Part shown: one piece after another, positions 32,430 to 39,836 of the stretch | Layout: each line of letters starts with the position of its first letter | How positions within the stretch are numbered: position 1 is the stretch's first letter | Source: Actinoplanes sp. DH11 | Lineage (GTDB): Bacteria; Actinomycetota; Actinomycetes; Mycobacteriales; Micromonosporaceae | DNA: 64,000 nucleotides | NCBI RefSeq assembly: GCF_020873875.1 | Contig: NZ_JAHWGU010000007.1 | Location: forward strand, 186,001-250,000 | Direction: 5' to 3' | Position numbers and translations under genes: made by a program | The notes under the pieces: generated by a model | The model's input: the letters and a program-made list of their open reading frames with translations, nothing else | Told to the model about the DNA's origin: nothing | Database searches by the model: none

Positions 32430-33446
32430 TCAGTCTGCCGCCAGACGGGCCTCGAAGAGGGCACGCACCGCGGGTGTCTCGCGCAGCAGCCCGACCGCGA
32501 ACTCGGCGTGCCCGGGCACGTAACCGTTGCCGACCAGCATCGTCACGTCGGCGGCGAGGCCTTCGGCACCGAGCGCGGCCGCGGCGAAACTGGTCGCCAT
32601 CGAGAAGAAGATCACCGTGCCGCCGGGCGCGGTCGACAGGATCGCGCCGTGCTCGCAGCCGGGCACGTCCACGCAGACCACCGTCACGTCGGCGGCCTCA
32701 CCCAGCGCCGCGGCCACGGCGACCGCGTCCCGGGCGTCGGCGACCGCGATCCGGTCGGCCAGCCCGGTCGCCGCCAGCGCGTCACGCTCGGCGTCGGAGA
32801 CGACCACGGCGAGCGTACGGGCACCGGCCCGTCGCGCCGCCGCCAGGGACAGCGACCCGCTCTTGCCGGCGCCGCCGAACACCGCCACGGTCGGCGACCG
32901 GTAGCCCCGCACCACGCGGTCCACCAGCGCCGGAGCGCCGCACACGTCGTAGACGGCCAGGGCCAGTTCCGGCGCCAGGTCGTCGGGCAGCACCCCGACG
33001 ATCGAGCGGCCGAACAGGATCGCGGTGCCCTCGGCCGGCACCTGCTCGCTCAGCCCGTCCCAGCCGGCCAGCCCGTCGGTGATCCGCAACGGGGTCAGCG
33101 TCAGCGAGACCAGGGTGGCGACCGCGTCGCCCGGTTCGACCGGCAGCGGCGACCGGGGACCGACCTCGTCGACCACGCCGATCAGCATGCCGCCGGACCC
33201 GGTGACCGGGTTGTGCATCTTGCCGCGGGTCGCGACGATGCCGAGCACCTCGGCCCGGATCGCCGCGCCGTCCCCGCCGTGTTTCTGCGACAGCTGCCGG
33301 TAACTCGCCGCGTCCAGGTTGAGCCGCCGCACCCGGATCCGCACCTCGTCCGGCCCGATCTCGGGTGAGGCGTCGAGGCGCCAGGCCGCCTGCGGCAGCA
33401 CGCCGGCCGGTTCCAGCACCCGGCTCAGCCCTGTGGAATCCGTCAT
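32430..33446 (-). CDS. kdd: L-erythro-3,5-diaminohexanoate dehydrogenase
   Basis: A 338-residue NAD(P)-dependent dehydrogenase. Family landmarks are visible: VLPQAAWRLDASPEI near the N-terminus, LNLDAASYRQL, VATRGKMHNPVTGSGGMLIGVVDEVG, a Rossmann motif VAVFGGAGKSGSLSLAAARRAGA, and GGTVIFFSMATSFAAAALGAEG. It oxidatively deaminates 3,5-diaminohexanoate to 5-amino-3-oxohexanoate. It begins the leftward operon with ATG 33446 and a GAGGAGGGGG ribosome binding site, divergent from kamA across a 129-bp control region. Confidence 0.94.
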   Translation of the reverse strand: MTDSTGLSRVLEPAGVLPQAAWRLDASPEIGPDEVRIRVRRLNLDAASYRQLSQKHGGDGAAIRAEVLGIVATRGKMHNPVTGSGGMLIGVVDEVGPRSPLPVEPGDAVATLVSLTLTPLRITDGLAGWDGLSEQVPAEGTAILFGRSIVGVLPDDLAPELALAVYDVCGAPALVDRVVRGYRSPTVAVFGGAGKSGSLSLAAARRAGARTLAVVVSDAERDALAATGLADRIAVADARDAVAVAAALGEAADVTVVCVDVPGCEHGAILSTAPGGTVIFFSMATSFAAAALGAEGLAADVTMLVGNGYVPGHAEFAVGLLRETPAVRALFEARLAAD

Positions 33447-33479
33447 GCGACCCCCTCCTCACGTAAAACAATCGTCCCG

Positions 33480-33540
33480 GACCGCAGTCTTACCGTAAAT
33501 CCTCCGTCAACATGGTGACTAGACCGCAGAATATCCGTTA
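33480..33540. promoter_or_regulatory. Direct repeat in the kdd/kamA divergent promoter
   Basis: GACCGCAG-NNNTN-CCGTNA occurs at 33480-33498 and 33522-33540, with 14 of 19 bases the same. The starts are 42 bp apart, about four helical turns. This AT-richer patch is the only space for both divergent promoters, so the repeats are candidate sites for a regulator of lysine catabolism. No regulator gene is next to it; the nearest are LysR (36965) and Lrp/AsnC (39812). Confidence 0.45.
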
Positions 33541-33575
33541 GCGTGGGTGGCCAGCCGACGAAGCCTGGAGGAGCC

Positions 33576-34925
33576 GTGCTTTCTGTGGGACAGCCGTACG
33601 AGTACCGGCGCCGAGAACTCGTCGAGCCGGACTGGACCCGGTTCCCGGGGTGGAAGGACGTCACCGCCGAACAGTGGCGGTCCGCGCAGTGGCAGCGGGT
33701 CAACTGCGTGAAGAACGCCAAGCAGCTGCGCGCCGTCATGGGTGACCTGCTCGACGAGACGTTCTACGCCGACCTCGACACCGACCAGCAGCGCCTCGCC
33801 ACCATGTCGATGCTGCTGCCGCCGCAGATGCTCAACACGATGGTCCCGGACCGCGCACCCGACACCGCCGGCTTCTACGCCGACCCGGTGCGCCGCTACA
33901 TGCTGCCGGTCGCCACCGACCGCCAGCTCGACTGGCCGTCACACCCGCACGCCAGCCGCGACTCCCTGCACGAGCACGACATGTGGGTCGCCGAGGGACT
34001 CACCCACCGCTACCCCACCAAGGTCCTCGCCGAACTGCTCAGCACCTGCCCGCAGTACTGCGGGCACTGCACCCGGATGGACCTGGTCGGCAACAGCACC
34101 CCGACGGTGTCGAAACTGCGGCTGCTGGAGAAGCCCGTCGACAGGTACGCCGCCCACCTCGACTACCTCAAGGCGCACCCCGGCGTCCGCGACGTCGTGG
34201 TCTCCGGCGGCGACGTGGCGAACGTGCCGTGGAAACAACTCGAGGCCTACCTGATGGGGCTGCTGTCCGTGCCGACCGTGCGCGACATCCGGCTCGCCAC
34301 CAAGGCGCTGATGGGCCTGCCGCAGCACTGGCTGCAGGACGACGTGGTCGAGGGCATGCACCGGGTCGCCGTCACCGCCGAACGGCGCGGCGTCAACCTG
34401 GCCGTGCACACCCACGTCAACCACGTGAACTCGCTGACGCCGCTCGTCGCGCGAGCGGTGCGCACCCTGCTCGAGGTCGGCGTCCGCGACGTGCGCAACC
34501 AGGGCGTGCTCATGCGCGGCGTCAACGCCACCACCGGCGACCTGCTCGACCTCTGTTTCGCGATGCAGGGCGAGGCCGGCATCCTGCCGTACTACTTCTA
34601 CATGTGCGACATGATCCCGAACGCGGAGCACTGGCGGGTGCCGGTCTGGCACGCCCAGCAACTCCAGCACGACCTGATGGGCTACCTCCCCGGGTACGCG
34701 ACCCCGCGGATCGTCTGCGACGTGCCGTTCGTCGGCAAACGCTGGGTGCACATGGTCGCCGACTACGACCGGGAGCACGGCATCTCGTACTGGACCAAGA
34801 ACTACCGCACCTCGATCGAGGCACAGGACGACGAGGCCCTGTCCAAGCAGTACGCCTACTACGACCCGATCGACACCCTGCCGCGCTCCGGGCAGGACTG
34901 GTGGCGCAAACAGGCCGGCGCCTGA
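33576..34925 (+). CDS. kamA: Lysine 2,3-aminomutase (radical SAM)
   Basis: A 449-residue radical SAM/PLP enzyme. The [4Fe-4S] motif CPQYCGHC gives Cys158, Cys162 and Cys165. DVVVSGGDVANVPWKQL and HVNHVNSLTPLVARAVRTLLEVGVRDVRNQGVLMRGVNATTGDLLDL are the conserved barrel segments. PGYATPRIVCDVPFVGK probably holds the PLP lysine. It converts L-lysine to L-beta-lysine, the first step of the pathway whose next enzymes are encoded divergently. The start is GTG 33576, with GGAGG four bases before it; an open extension to 33543 lacks support. A strong terminator follows. Confidence 0.95.
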   Translation: MLSVGQPYEYRRRELVEPDWTRFPGWKDVTAEQWRSAQWQRVNCVKNAKQLRAVMGDLLDETFYADLDTDQQRLATMSMLLPPQMLNTMVPDRAPDTAGFYADPVRRYMLPVATDRQLDWPSHPHASRDSLHEHDMWVAEGLTHRYPTKVLAELLSTCPQYCGHCTRMDLVGNSTPTVSKLRLLEKPVDRYAAHLDYLKAHPGVRDVVVSGGDVANVPWKQLEAYLMGLLSVPTVRDIRLATKALMGLPQHWLQDDVVEGMHRVAVTAERRGVNLAVHTHVNHVNSLTPLVARAVRTLLEVGVRDVRNQGVLMRGVNATTGDLLDLCFAMQGEAGILPYYFYMCDMIPNAEHWRVPVWHAQQLQHDLMGYLPGYATPRIVCDVPFVGKRWVHMVADYDREHGISYWTKNYRTSIEAQDDEALSKQYAYYDPIDTLPRSGQDWWRKQAGA

Positions 34926-34954
34926 GAACAGGGCCCCGCTGTGGGGCCCTGTTC
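34926..34954. terminator. Bidirectional terminator between kamA and the CsbD-like gene
   Basis: A perfect 12-bp stem GAACAGGGCCCC / GGGGCCCTGTTC with a 5-base loop starts directly after the kamA stop. The CsbD-like gene ends 9 bp beyond it on the other strand, so it serves both convergent genes. Confidence 0.85.
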
Positions 34955-34962
34955 CACGCCGC

Positions 34963-35154
34963 TCAGCTGAAGGCGTCCCGGACGTCGCGACCGGCGTCCT
35001 TGACGTGCTCACCGGCCTGCTTCGCATGCGCCCGGCCCGCCTGCGCCTCGCCCTCGGCGTAGAGGCGCTGGTTGCCCGTCACCTCGCCGGCGCCCTGCTT
35101 GGCCTTACCGGTCAGTTCCTCGGCCTTGTTCTTGACCTTGTCGGTGAAGCTCAT
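34963..35154 (-). CDS. CsbD-like stress protein
   Basis: A protein of 63 residues: MSFTDKVKNKAEELTGKAKQGAGEVTGN, then ADNERLYAEGEAQ-like spacing in NQRLYAEGEAQAGRAHAKQ. This is the repeated amphipathic pattern of the CsbD family, general stress proteins under alternative sigma factors. It is small, highly charged and soluble. The ATG at 35154 has GGAGG/GAGGG about 6 bp upstream; the open frame continues to 35268 without similarity. Confidence 0.9.
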   Translation of the reverse strand: MSFTDKVKNKAEELTGKAKQGAGEVTGNQRLYAEGEAQAGRAHAKQAGEHVKDAGRDVRDAFS

Positions 35155-35272
35155 CAGAACCCTCCTCGGTCGTGCCGTCAACCCGATCCAGTGCCCGATC
35201 ACGCCCGATTTGAAACGGAACGCACTCGCGGTACGCCCTCGCCGCACCGGCAGGTAGCTAAGATCCATCGAC

Positions 35273-35998
35273 GTGACGAACTCCCACGCCGGATCGTTCG
35301 GGGCGGCCGCGGCCGCCTACGAGCGCGGTCGTCCCCCGTACCCTCAGGAGGCGCTGGACTGGCTCCTGCCCGGCGGCAAGCCGCGGGTCCTGGACCTCGG
35401 CGCCGGCACCGGCAAACTCACCCGCCACCTCCGCGACCGCGGGCTCGACGTCGTCGCCGTCGACCCGTCCGACGGCATGCTGGCCGAACTCGGACGCGCC
35501 CTGCCCGGCGTGCCCGCACACCGGGGCAGCGCCGAGGACATCCCGCTGCCCGACCAGTCCGTCGACGTCGTGCTGTGCGCGCAGGCCTGGCACTGGGTGG
35601 ACACCACGCGGGCGCTGCCCGAGATCGCCCGGGTGCTCGCGCCCGGCGGCCGCCTCGGCCTGATCTGGAACGTCCGCGACGAGCGAACCGCATGGGTACG
35701 CCGGCTCGGCGCGATCATCGGCAACGCGGAAATGGACCGGTCGCCCCGGATCGAGGCACCGTTCGGCCCGGTCGCGACCGCGACGTTCGGCTGGACCCAT
35801 CGCATCAAGGCCGGCGAACTGCGCGACCTCGTCGCGTCCCGCAGCCGGATCATCCTGATGCCGGCCGACGAACGCGCCGCGGTGCTCGCGCAGGTCCGGC
35901 AGCTGACCGCTACACACCCGGCGCTGGTGGGACGGTCGTCCTACGAGTTGCCGTACCTGACGCAGTGCGCGCAGGCGTCGCTGCTGCCGTCGCTCTGA
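35273..35998 (+). CDS. Class I SAM-dependent methyltransferase
   Basis: A 241-residue methyltransferase of the UbiE/type 11 kind. Motif I is VLDLGAGTGKLT, then VDPSDGMLAEL, the post-I loop GSAEDIPLPDQSVDVVLCAQAWHWVD, and EIARVLAPGGRLGLIWN. The substrate is unknown; such proteins are common in actinomycetes. The start is GTG 35273. Its last 89 bp overlap, antisense, the 3' end of the EamA exporter gene. Confidence 0.88.
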   Translation: MTNSHAGSFGAAAAAYERGRPPYPQEALDWLLPGGKPRVLDLGAGTGKLTRHLRDRGLDVVAVDPSDGMLAELGRALPGVPAHRGSAEDIPLPDQSVDVVLCAQAWHWVDTTRALPEIARVLAPGGRLGLIWNVRDERTAWVRRLGAIIGNAEMDRSPRIEAPFGPVATATFGWTHRIKAGELRDLVASRSRIILMPADERAAVLAQVRQLTATHPALVGRSSYELPYLTQCAQASLLPSL

Positions 35999-36896
35999 GC
36001 CCTTCCGCCCCGGTCTTCTGCCGCGCCCGCTCTGTCGTGGCCGGCCCTGTCGTTACCAGCCCTCTCGTCGCCCGCTTCGGCGGCGCTGTTCTCACCGCGC
36101 CGATGCCGGCCGTGATGACCAGCGCGATCGCCAAACCCTCCAGCGCGGTCAGCGGCTGATCGAGCAGCAGGAAACCGGCGAGCGCCGCCACCGCCGGACC
36201 CAGGCTCATCAGCACCGCGAACGTGGTCGTCGGCATCCGGCGCAACGCCAGCATCTCCAGGGTGTACGGCAGGACCGACGCCAGCACCGCCACCACCGCG
36301 CCCATCGCCAGCACACGCGGCTCCAGCAGCACCCTGCCCGCGCCCGCCACCCCGGACGGCAGCGTGATCACCGCGGCGGCGACCAGGGACAACGCCAGGC
36401 CGTCGGTCTTGTGGAAGCGGTGCCCGACCCGGGCACTGAGCACGATGTACGCCGCCCACATCACCGCCGCCCCCAGTGCGAACGCGACACCGGCCGGATC
36501 GAGGCGGCCCAGCCCGGCACGACCCAGCAACACCACCCCGGCCAGCGCCAGACCGGCCCAGAACCAGCTGCTGCGCCGGCGTGCCGTCAGCACCGACAAC
36601 GTGAGCGGGCCGAGGACTTCCAGTGTCACCGCCGTACCCATCGGAATCCGGTCGATCGCCAGGTAGAACAGCGAGTTCAGCCCGGCCAGCGCCAGCCCGA
36701 ACGCGCCGATCGACAACCAGTCACCCCGGTCGTACCGGCGCAGCCGCGGCCGGCTCACCGCCAGCAGCACCAGCGCCGCGATCGCCAGCCGCAACGCGAC
36801 CACCCCCGGCACGCCGGCCACCGGGAACAGCCGGGCCGCGACCGCACCGCCGAACTGCAGGGACAGCACGGCACCGAGAACCATCATCGTCTGCAC
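35910..36896 (-). CDS. EamA family exporter (RhtA-like) with an unusual tail
   Basis: A drug/metabolite transporter of 328 residues with ten helices in two EamA repeats (QFGGAVAARLFPVAGVPGVVALRLAIAAL; MPTTTFAVLMSLGPAVAALAGFLLLDQPL). RhtA-like members export threonine, homoserine or purines. After the last helix (about residue 270), a 55-residue Thr/Ala/Arg-rich tail (KRATRGLVTTGPATTERARQ) runs antisense into the end of the methyltransferase gene, as if the original stop had been lost. The start is GTG, or one of two ATGs 9-12 bp downstream. Confidence 0.85.
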   Translation of the reverse strand: MQTMMVLGAVLSLQFGGAVAARLFPVAGVPGVVALRLAIAALVLLAVSRPRLRRYDRGDWLSIGAFGLALAGLNSLFYLAIDRIPMGTAVTLEVLGPLTLSVLTARRRSSWFWAGLALAGVVLLGRAGLGRLDPAGVAFALGAAVMWAAYIVLSARVGHRFHKTDGLALSLVAAAVITLPSGVAGAGRVLLEPRVLAMGAVVAVLASVLPYTLEMLALRRMPTTTFAVLMSLGPAVAALAGFLLLDQPLTALEGLAIALVITAGIGAVRTAPPKRATRGLVTTGPATTERARQKTGAEGLRATAAATPARTASGTATRRTTVPPAPGV

Positions 36897-36964
36897 GACT
36901 CCACCGTCGCGCCCCTGCGGCCGGCACGGAAATGCCGCTTCGGCCGCGGTTATGCTCCCAGGTT

Positions 36965-37933
36965 ATGACGGTGGACGTACGGCACCTGCGCGCCTTCCTC
37001 GCCATCGCCACCACCGGCGGCATCACCCGTGCCGCCGCGACACTGCACGTCACCCAGCCGGCCCTCTCCCGCACGCTGCGCCAACTGGAGAACCATCTGG
37101 GCGTACGCCTGATCGACCGCTCCACCCACCACCTGCGACTCACCGCCGCCGGCCAGGCCTACCGCCCGCGCGCCGCAGCCGCCGTCGCCGCCGTCGACGA
37201 GGCCCTCGACCCGTCCCGCGCCGGCACCTGGCCACTGCGGCTGGGCCACGCCTGGTGCGCGCTCGGCGAACACACCACCACCCTGCTGCGCCGCTGGAAA
37301 CAGGACCACCCGCACACCCCGCTCGACCTGCTCCGCATCGACGAACGCGACGCCGGCCTGACCCGCGGCGCCGTCGACGTGGCCATCATCCGAGGCCCAG
37401 CCTCCACCGCAGCCCTGCACGCCGCCGTTTCCGGTGCCGCAGCTCCCGGCGCCGCCGCTTCTGATGCCGTCGCTTCCGGTGCCGTCCCTTCTGGTGCCGT
37501 CGCTTCCGGTGCCGCCGGCCGTGTCCGGACCCTGGCTCTGACCACTGAAGCCCGGATCGCCGCCGTGCCGTCGGACAGCCCACTCGCCACCCGCACCCGC
37601 CTCACCCTCGCCGACCTGCTCGGCGAGCTGATCGCCGTGAACACCGTCGCCGGCATCACCGACCTCTCCCTGTGGCCCCCGGGCGCGGCACCGGCCGGCA
37701 CGGTAGAAGTCACCAACACCGACGACTGGCAGGCCGCCGTCATCGCCGGCCGCGCCGTAGGCGTCACCTCCACCGCCACCCCGCTGATGTACGCCCACCC
37801 CGCCATCACGTACATCCCCATGCCCGACGCGCCCGCCGTCACCGTCCACCTGGCCTGGACCGACCCACCCAGCCACCCCGCCGTCCCCACCCTGGTCACC
37901 CTGGCCCAGCAGGTCATCCCCCGTTCACCCTGA
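36965..37933 (+). CDS. LysR family transcriptional regulator
   Basis: A protein of 322 residues. The N-terminal winged helix-turn-helix is VRHLRAFLAIATTGGITRAAATLHVTQPALSRTLRQLENHLGVRLIDR (residues 5-52), the hallmark of LysR. The effector domain follows with RLGHAWCALGEHTTTLLRRW and DVAIIRGP. After residue 150 it is interrupted by about 30 residues of an Ala/Ser/Val/Gly repeat (ASGAVASGAV pattern). The ATG is 69 bp from the divergent EamA start, so the exporter is its probable target. It could instead respond to an amino acid. Confidence 0.9.
   Translation: MTVDVRHLRAFLAIATTGGITRAAATLHVTQPALSRTLRQLENHLGVRLIDRSTHHLRLTAAGQAYRPRAAAAVAAVDEALDPSRAGTWPLRLGHAWCALGEHTTTLLRRWKQDHPHTPLDLLRIDERDAGLTRGAVDVAIIRGPASTAALHAAVSGAAAPGAAASDAVASGAVPSGAVASGAAGRVRTLALTTEARIAAVPSDSPLATRTRLTLADLLGELIAVNTVAGITDLSLWPPGAAPAGTVEVTNTDDWQAAVIAGRAVGVTSTATPLMYAHPAITYIPMPDAPAVTVHLAWTDPPSHPAVPTLVTLAQQVIPRSP
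37424..37515. repeat. 15-bp in-frame repeat inside the LysR gene
   Basis: About six copies of GCCGTCGCTTCCGGT (variants with CTTCTGAT, CCTTCTGG and CTCCCGG) lie end to end in frame, adding pentapeptides like ASGAV between the two effector subdomains. Confidence 0.8.
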
Positions 37934-38061
37934 CCCGACCGGTCCCCCATCAACCTGGCCGGCAGGTCCCCTCCGGCCGCCGCCCAGCCGACACCGCCCG
38001 CGCACCACCCCGGGCCCTTGATGGCCCCGATGGCATCGGCCGCGGCCGTCCATGGCGAGAT

Positions 38062-38136
38062 GTTGATCTGCTAGCGATGCAAAATCGCGGTCATAGCCCC
38101 ATGATCACAGCGATTTCGCATCGCTAGCAGATCAAC
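38062..38136. repeat. 75-bp palindromic element, copy B
   Basis: Begins GTTGATCTGCT and ends AGCAGATCAAC; its reverse complement matches copy A (13361-13435) at 68 of 75 bases. The arms TAGCGATGCAAAATCGCGGTCAT and its near-inverse flank a short GCCCC loop. It lies in the 462-bp gene-free gap between the convergent LysR and DinB-like genes, so here it could act as a bidirectional terminator. Nothing else in the gap (37934-38395) looks like a gene. Confidence 0.9.
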
Positions 38137-38395
38137 ACCGTCACGCGGACCGAACGCAGCGGACCGCGGCGACCGCGAGTGAGCCGAAGGCGAGAAACAC
38201 CACGCCGCACTCCTTTGCCGCGCCGCCGCCGCATCGGCATCCTGCCCAAGGCCCCATGCCCTACCAGCACAAACAGGTAGAAAAGCTCACGCTCGCTGTT
38301 GCAAAGACCGCCTGCCGGGGAGACCGCAGGACGTGCGGCGCGGGTGGGCGGCCTCGCGGTAAGGGCGCGGCCAGGCGTCGGGTGCAGCGAATGCG

Positions 38396-38962
38396 TCAGC
38401 CGACGGCGGCGCGGAGGGACCAGGACGTGCGGCGCGGGTAGCCGGGGAGGGCTGTCCGGCCGGTCGCCCACAAAAGGACCTCGCCAGGGTCGCCGGACGG
38501 GGTGCCAGGGAAGAGCCGGCGCAGGACGGCGGCACTCAGATCGGCCGGTGGGCGCCAGTCGAGGCCCAAGCCCGACGCGATGTCGTAGGTGTGCACGAGA
38601 ATCTCGTTCACCCCGAGCGCCGCGAAACCGGACGGGTCGGTCGGCCCCCAATGCCAGGCGCGCGCGTCGGGGGCGGCCGCGCGCAGCGTCACGGTGAGGA
38701 GGGCGGCACACGCTCCGACGATCCGGAGAGTGTCCTCCGGCGTGGCTTCGGGGCGGATCACCAGGTCGAGCGGCAGGTAGGAGTCGGGGGCGCGGGCGGC
38801 GAGCTGCGTGGCGTACGCGATGAGGTCGTGCCCGATGTGTCCGGCCGTTTCCCGGCAGCTCCAGTCGAGGCCACCGGCGGGTACCTCCCAGTCGGCAGCT
38901 TGGTGCGGCACCAGGGTCCGTTGCAGCTCGGCGACGGCTTGTTCGACGTAGTCCGCATCCAT
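38396..38962 (-). CDS. Mycothiol-dependent maleylpyruvate isomerase/DinB-like protein
   Basis: A 188-residue four-helix-bundle protein. The N-terminal LDWSCRETAGHIGHDLIAYA carries the first metal histidine, and FAALGVNEILVHTYDIASGLG the later Glu/His ligands of the MDMPI/DinB superfamily. Such enzymes use mycothiol, the actinomycete thiol, for isomerisation or detoxification. The precise reaction is unknown. Start ATG. Convergent with the LysR gene, across palindromic element B. Confidence 0.84.
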   Translation of the reverse strand: MDADYVEQAVAELQRTLVPHQAADWEVPAGGLDWSCRETAGHIGHDLIAYATQLAARAPDSYLPLDLVIRPEATPEDTLRIVGACAALLTVTLRAAAPDARAWHWGPTDPSGFAALGVNEILVHTYDIASGLGLDWRPPADLSAAVLRRLFPGTPSGDPGEVLLWATGRTALPGYPRRTSWSLRAAVG

Positions 38963-39141
38963 ACCCGTCAGCCTGCCAGTCGAGCGCCGCCCAGCACACC
39001 GCCTTTCGGCATCCTAGGAGGCTAGGTTGGGGTCATGGCATCGGCGGGCCTGGCCGAGGAGCCGCAGCGACGTCGCCGGGCGGGCAGACCGGGCCGCGCG
39101 CGGCCGACAGCGCGCGGCCCGGCAGCGATGGAGGCATGCCG

Positions 39142-39281
39142 GCCTGCACACGAGGCGCAGCGATGGACCCAAGCCAGCCCGTACACGACGCGCAGCTATG
39201 AACGCATGCTGGCTCATGCACGGCGCGCAGTGAAGAACGCAAGCCAGCTCGTGCACGGCGCGCAGTGAAGAACGCAAGCCT
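39142..39281. repeat. 35-bp tandem repeat, about four copies
   Basis: The clearest copies are 39212-39246 and 39247-39281, beginning GCTCATGCACGGCGCGCAG or GCTCGTGCACGGCGCGCAG and continuing TGAAGAACGCAAGCC. Two older degenerate copies precede them from about 39142. The array fills most of the 380-bp gap before the Lrp/AsnC gene end; no gene is seen in that gap. Confidence 0.75.
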
Positions 39282-39341
39282 GCGGCGCGCGCCGATGGAC
39301 AGGCCGGCGAAAGCCCCGCCGGCGACGAAGCCGCCGCCGCG

Positions 39342-39812
39342 CTACGAAGCCTGCGGCGGGGGCGGCGGCGGGGCGATCCGGGGTGGGCGGTTCTCGTACG
39401 GCGTGGAGAGGACCACCGTCGTCCGCGTCGTCACGTTGGCCGCTGTCCGGATGTCCTGCAGCAGGCGTTCCAGGTCGGCAGGGCTCTTGACGCGGACCAG
39501 GAGCATGTAGAAGTCCTCGCCGGCCACCGAGTAGCAGGAGTCGATCTCGGCGAGGTGGGCGAGCCGGTCCGGGGCGTCGTCGGGCTGGGAGGGGTCGAAG
39601 GGGCGGATCGCGACGAAGGCGGTCAGTGGCAGGTCGAGCGCCTCGTAGGAGACTCGCGCGGTGTAACCGGCGATGACGCCGCGCTGTTCGAGGCGCCGGA
39701 CCCGCTGGTGCACGGCGGAGACGCTGAGGCCCACCCGTTCGGCCAGGTCGGTGTACGACAGCCGGCCGTCCACGGTGAGCGCCGACACGATCGCCTGGTC
39801 GATCTCTTCCAC
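39342..39812 (-). CDS. Lrp/AsnC family transcriptional regulator
   Basis: A protein of 156 residues. The N-terminal helix-turn-helix is VDGRLSYTDLAERVGLSVSAVHQRVRRLEQRGVIAGYTA, and the C-terminal RAM effector domain is AFVAIRPFDPSQ to VRVKSPADLERLLQDIRTAANVTTRTTVVLS. These regulators sense amino acids such as leucine, lysine or alanine and work as octamers. It ends in a run of proline residues (APPPPPPPQAS). The start is GTG. It follows the acyl-CoA dehydrogenase by 24 bp on the same strand. Given the lysine cluster 6 kb away, a lysine effector is worth testing. Confidence 0.92.
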   Translation of the reverse strand: MEEIDQAIVSALTVDGRLSYTDLAERVGLSVSAVHQRVRRLEQRGVIAGYTARVSYEALDLPLTAFVAIRPFDPSQPDDAPDRLAHLAEIDSCYSVAGEDFYMLLVRVKSPADLERLLQDIRTAANVTTRTTVVLSTPYENRPPRIAPPPPPPQAS

Positions 39813-39836
39813 GGTGACAACCCTACGGGAGGGTCG

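Noticed and set aside
29369-33082. Plus-strand open frame of over 1,200 codons opposite the kam operon
   Set aside because: It is antisense to kamD, the amidohydrolase and kdd, which have clear family motifs. Its translation is His/Gln/Arg/Gly-rich, as expected for a shadow in GC-rich DNA.
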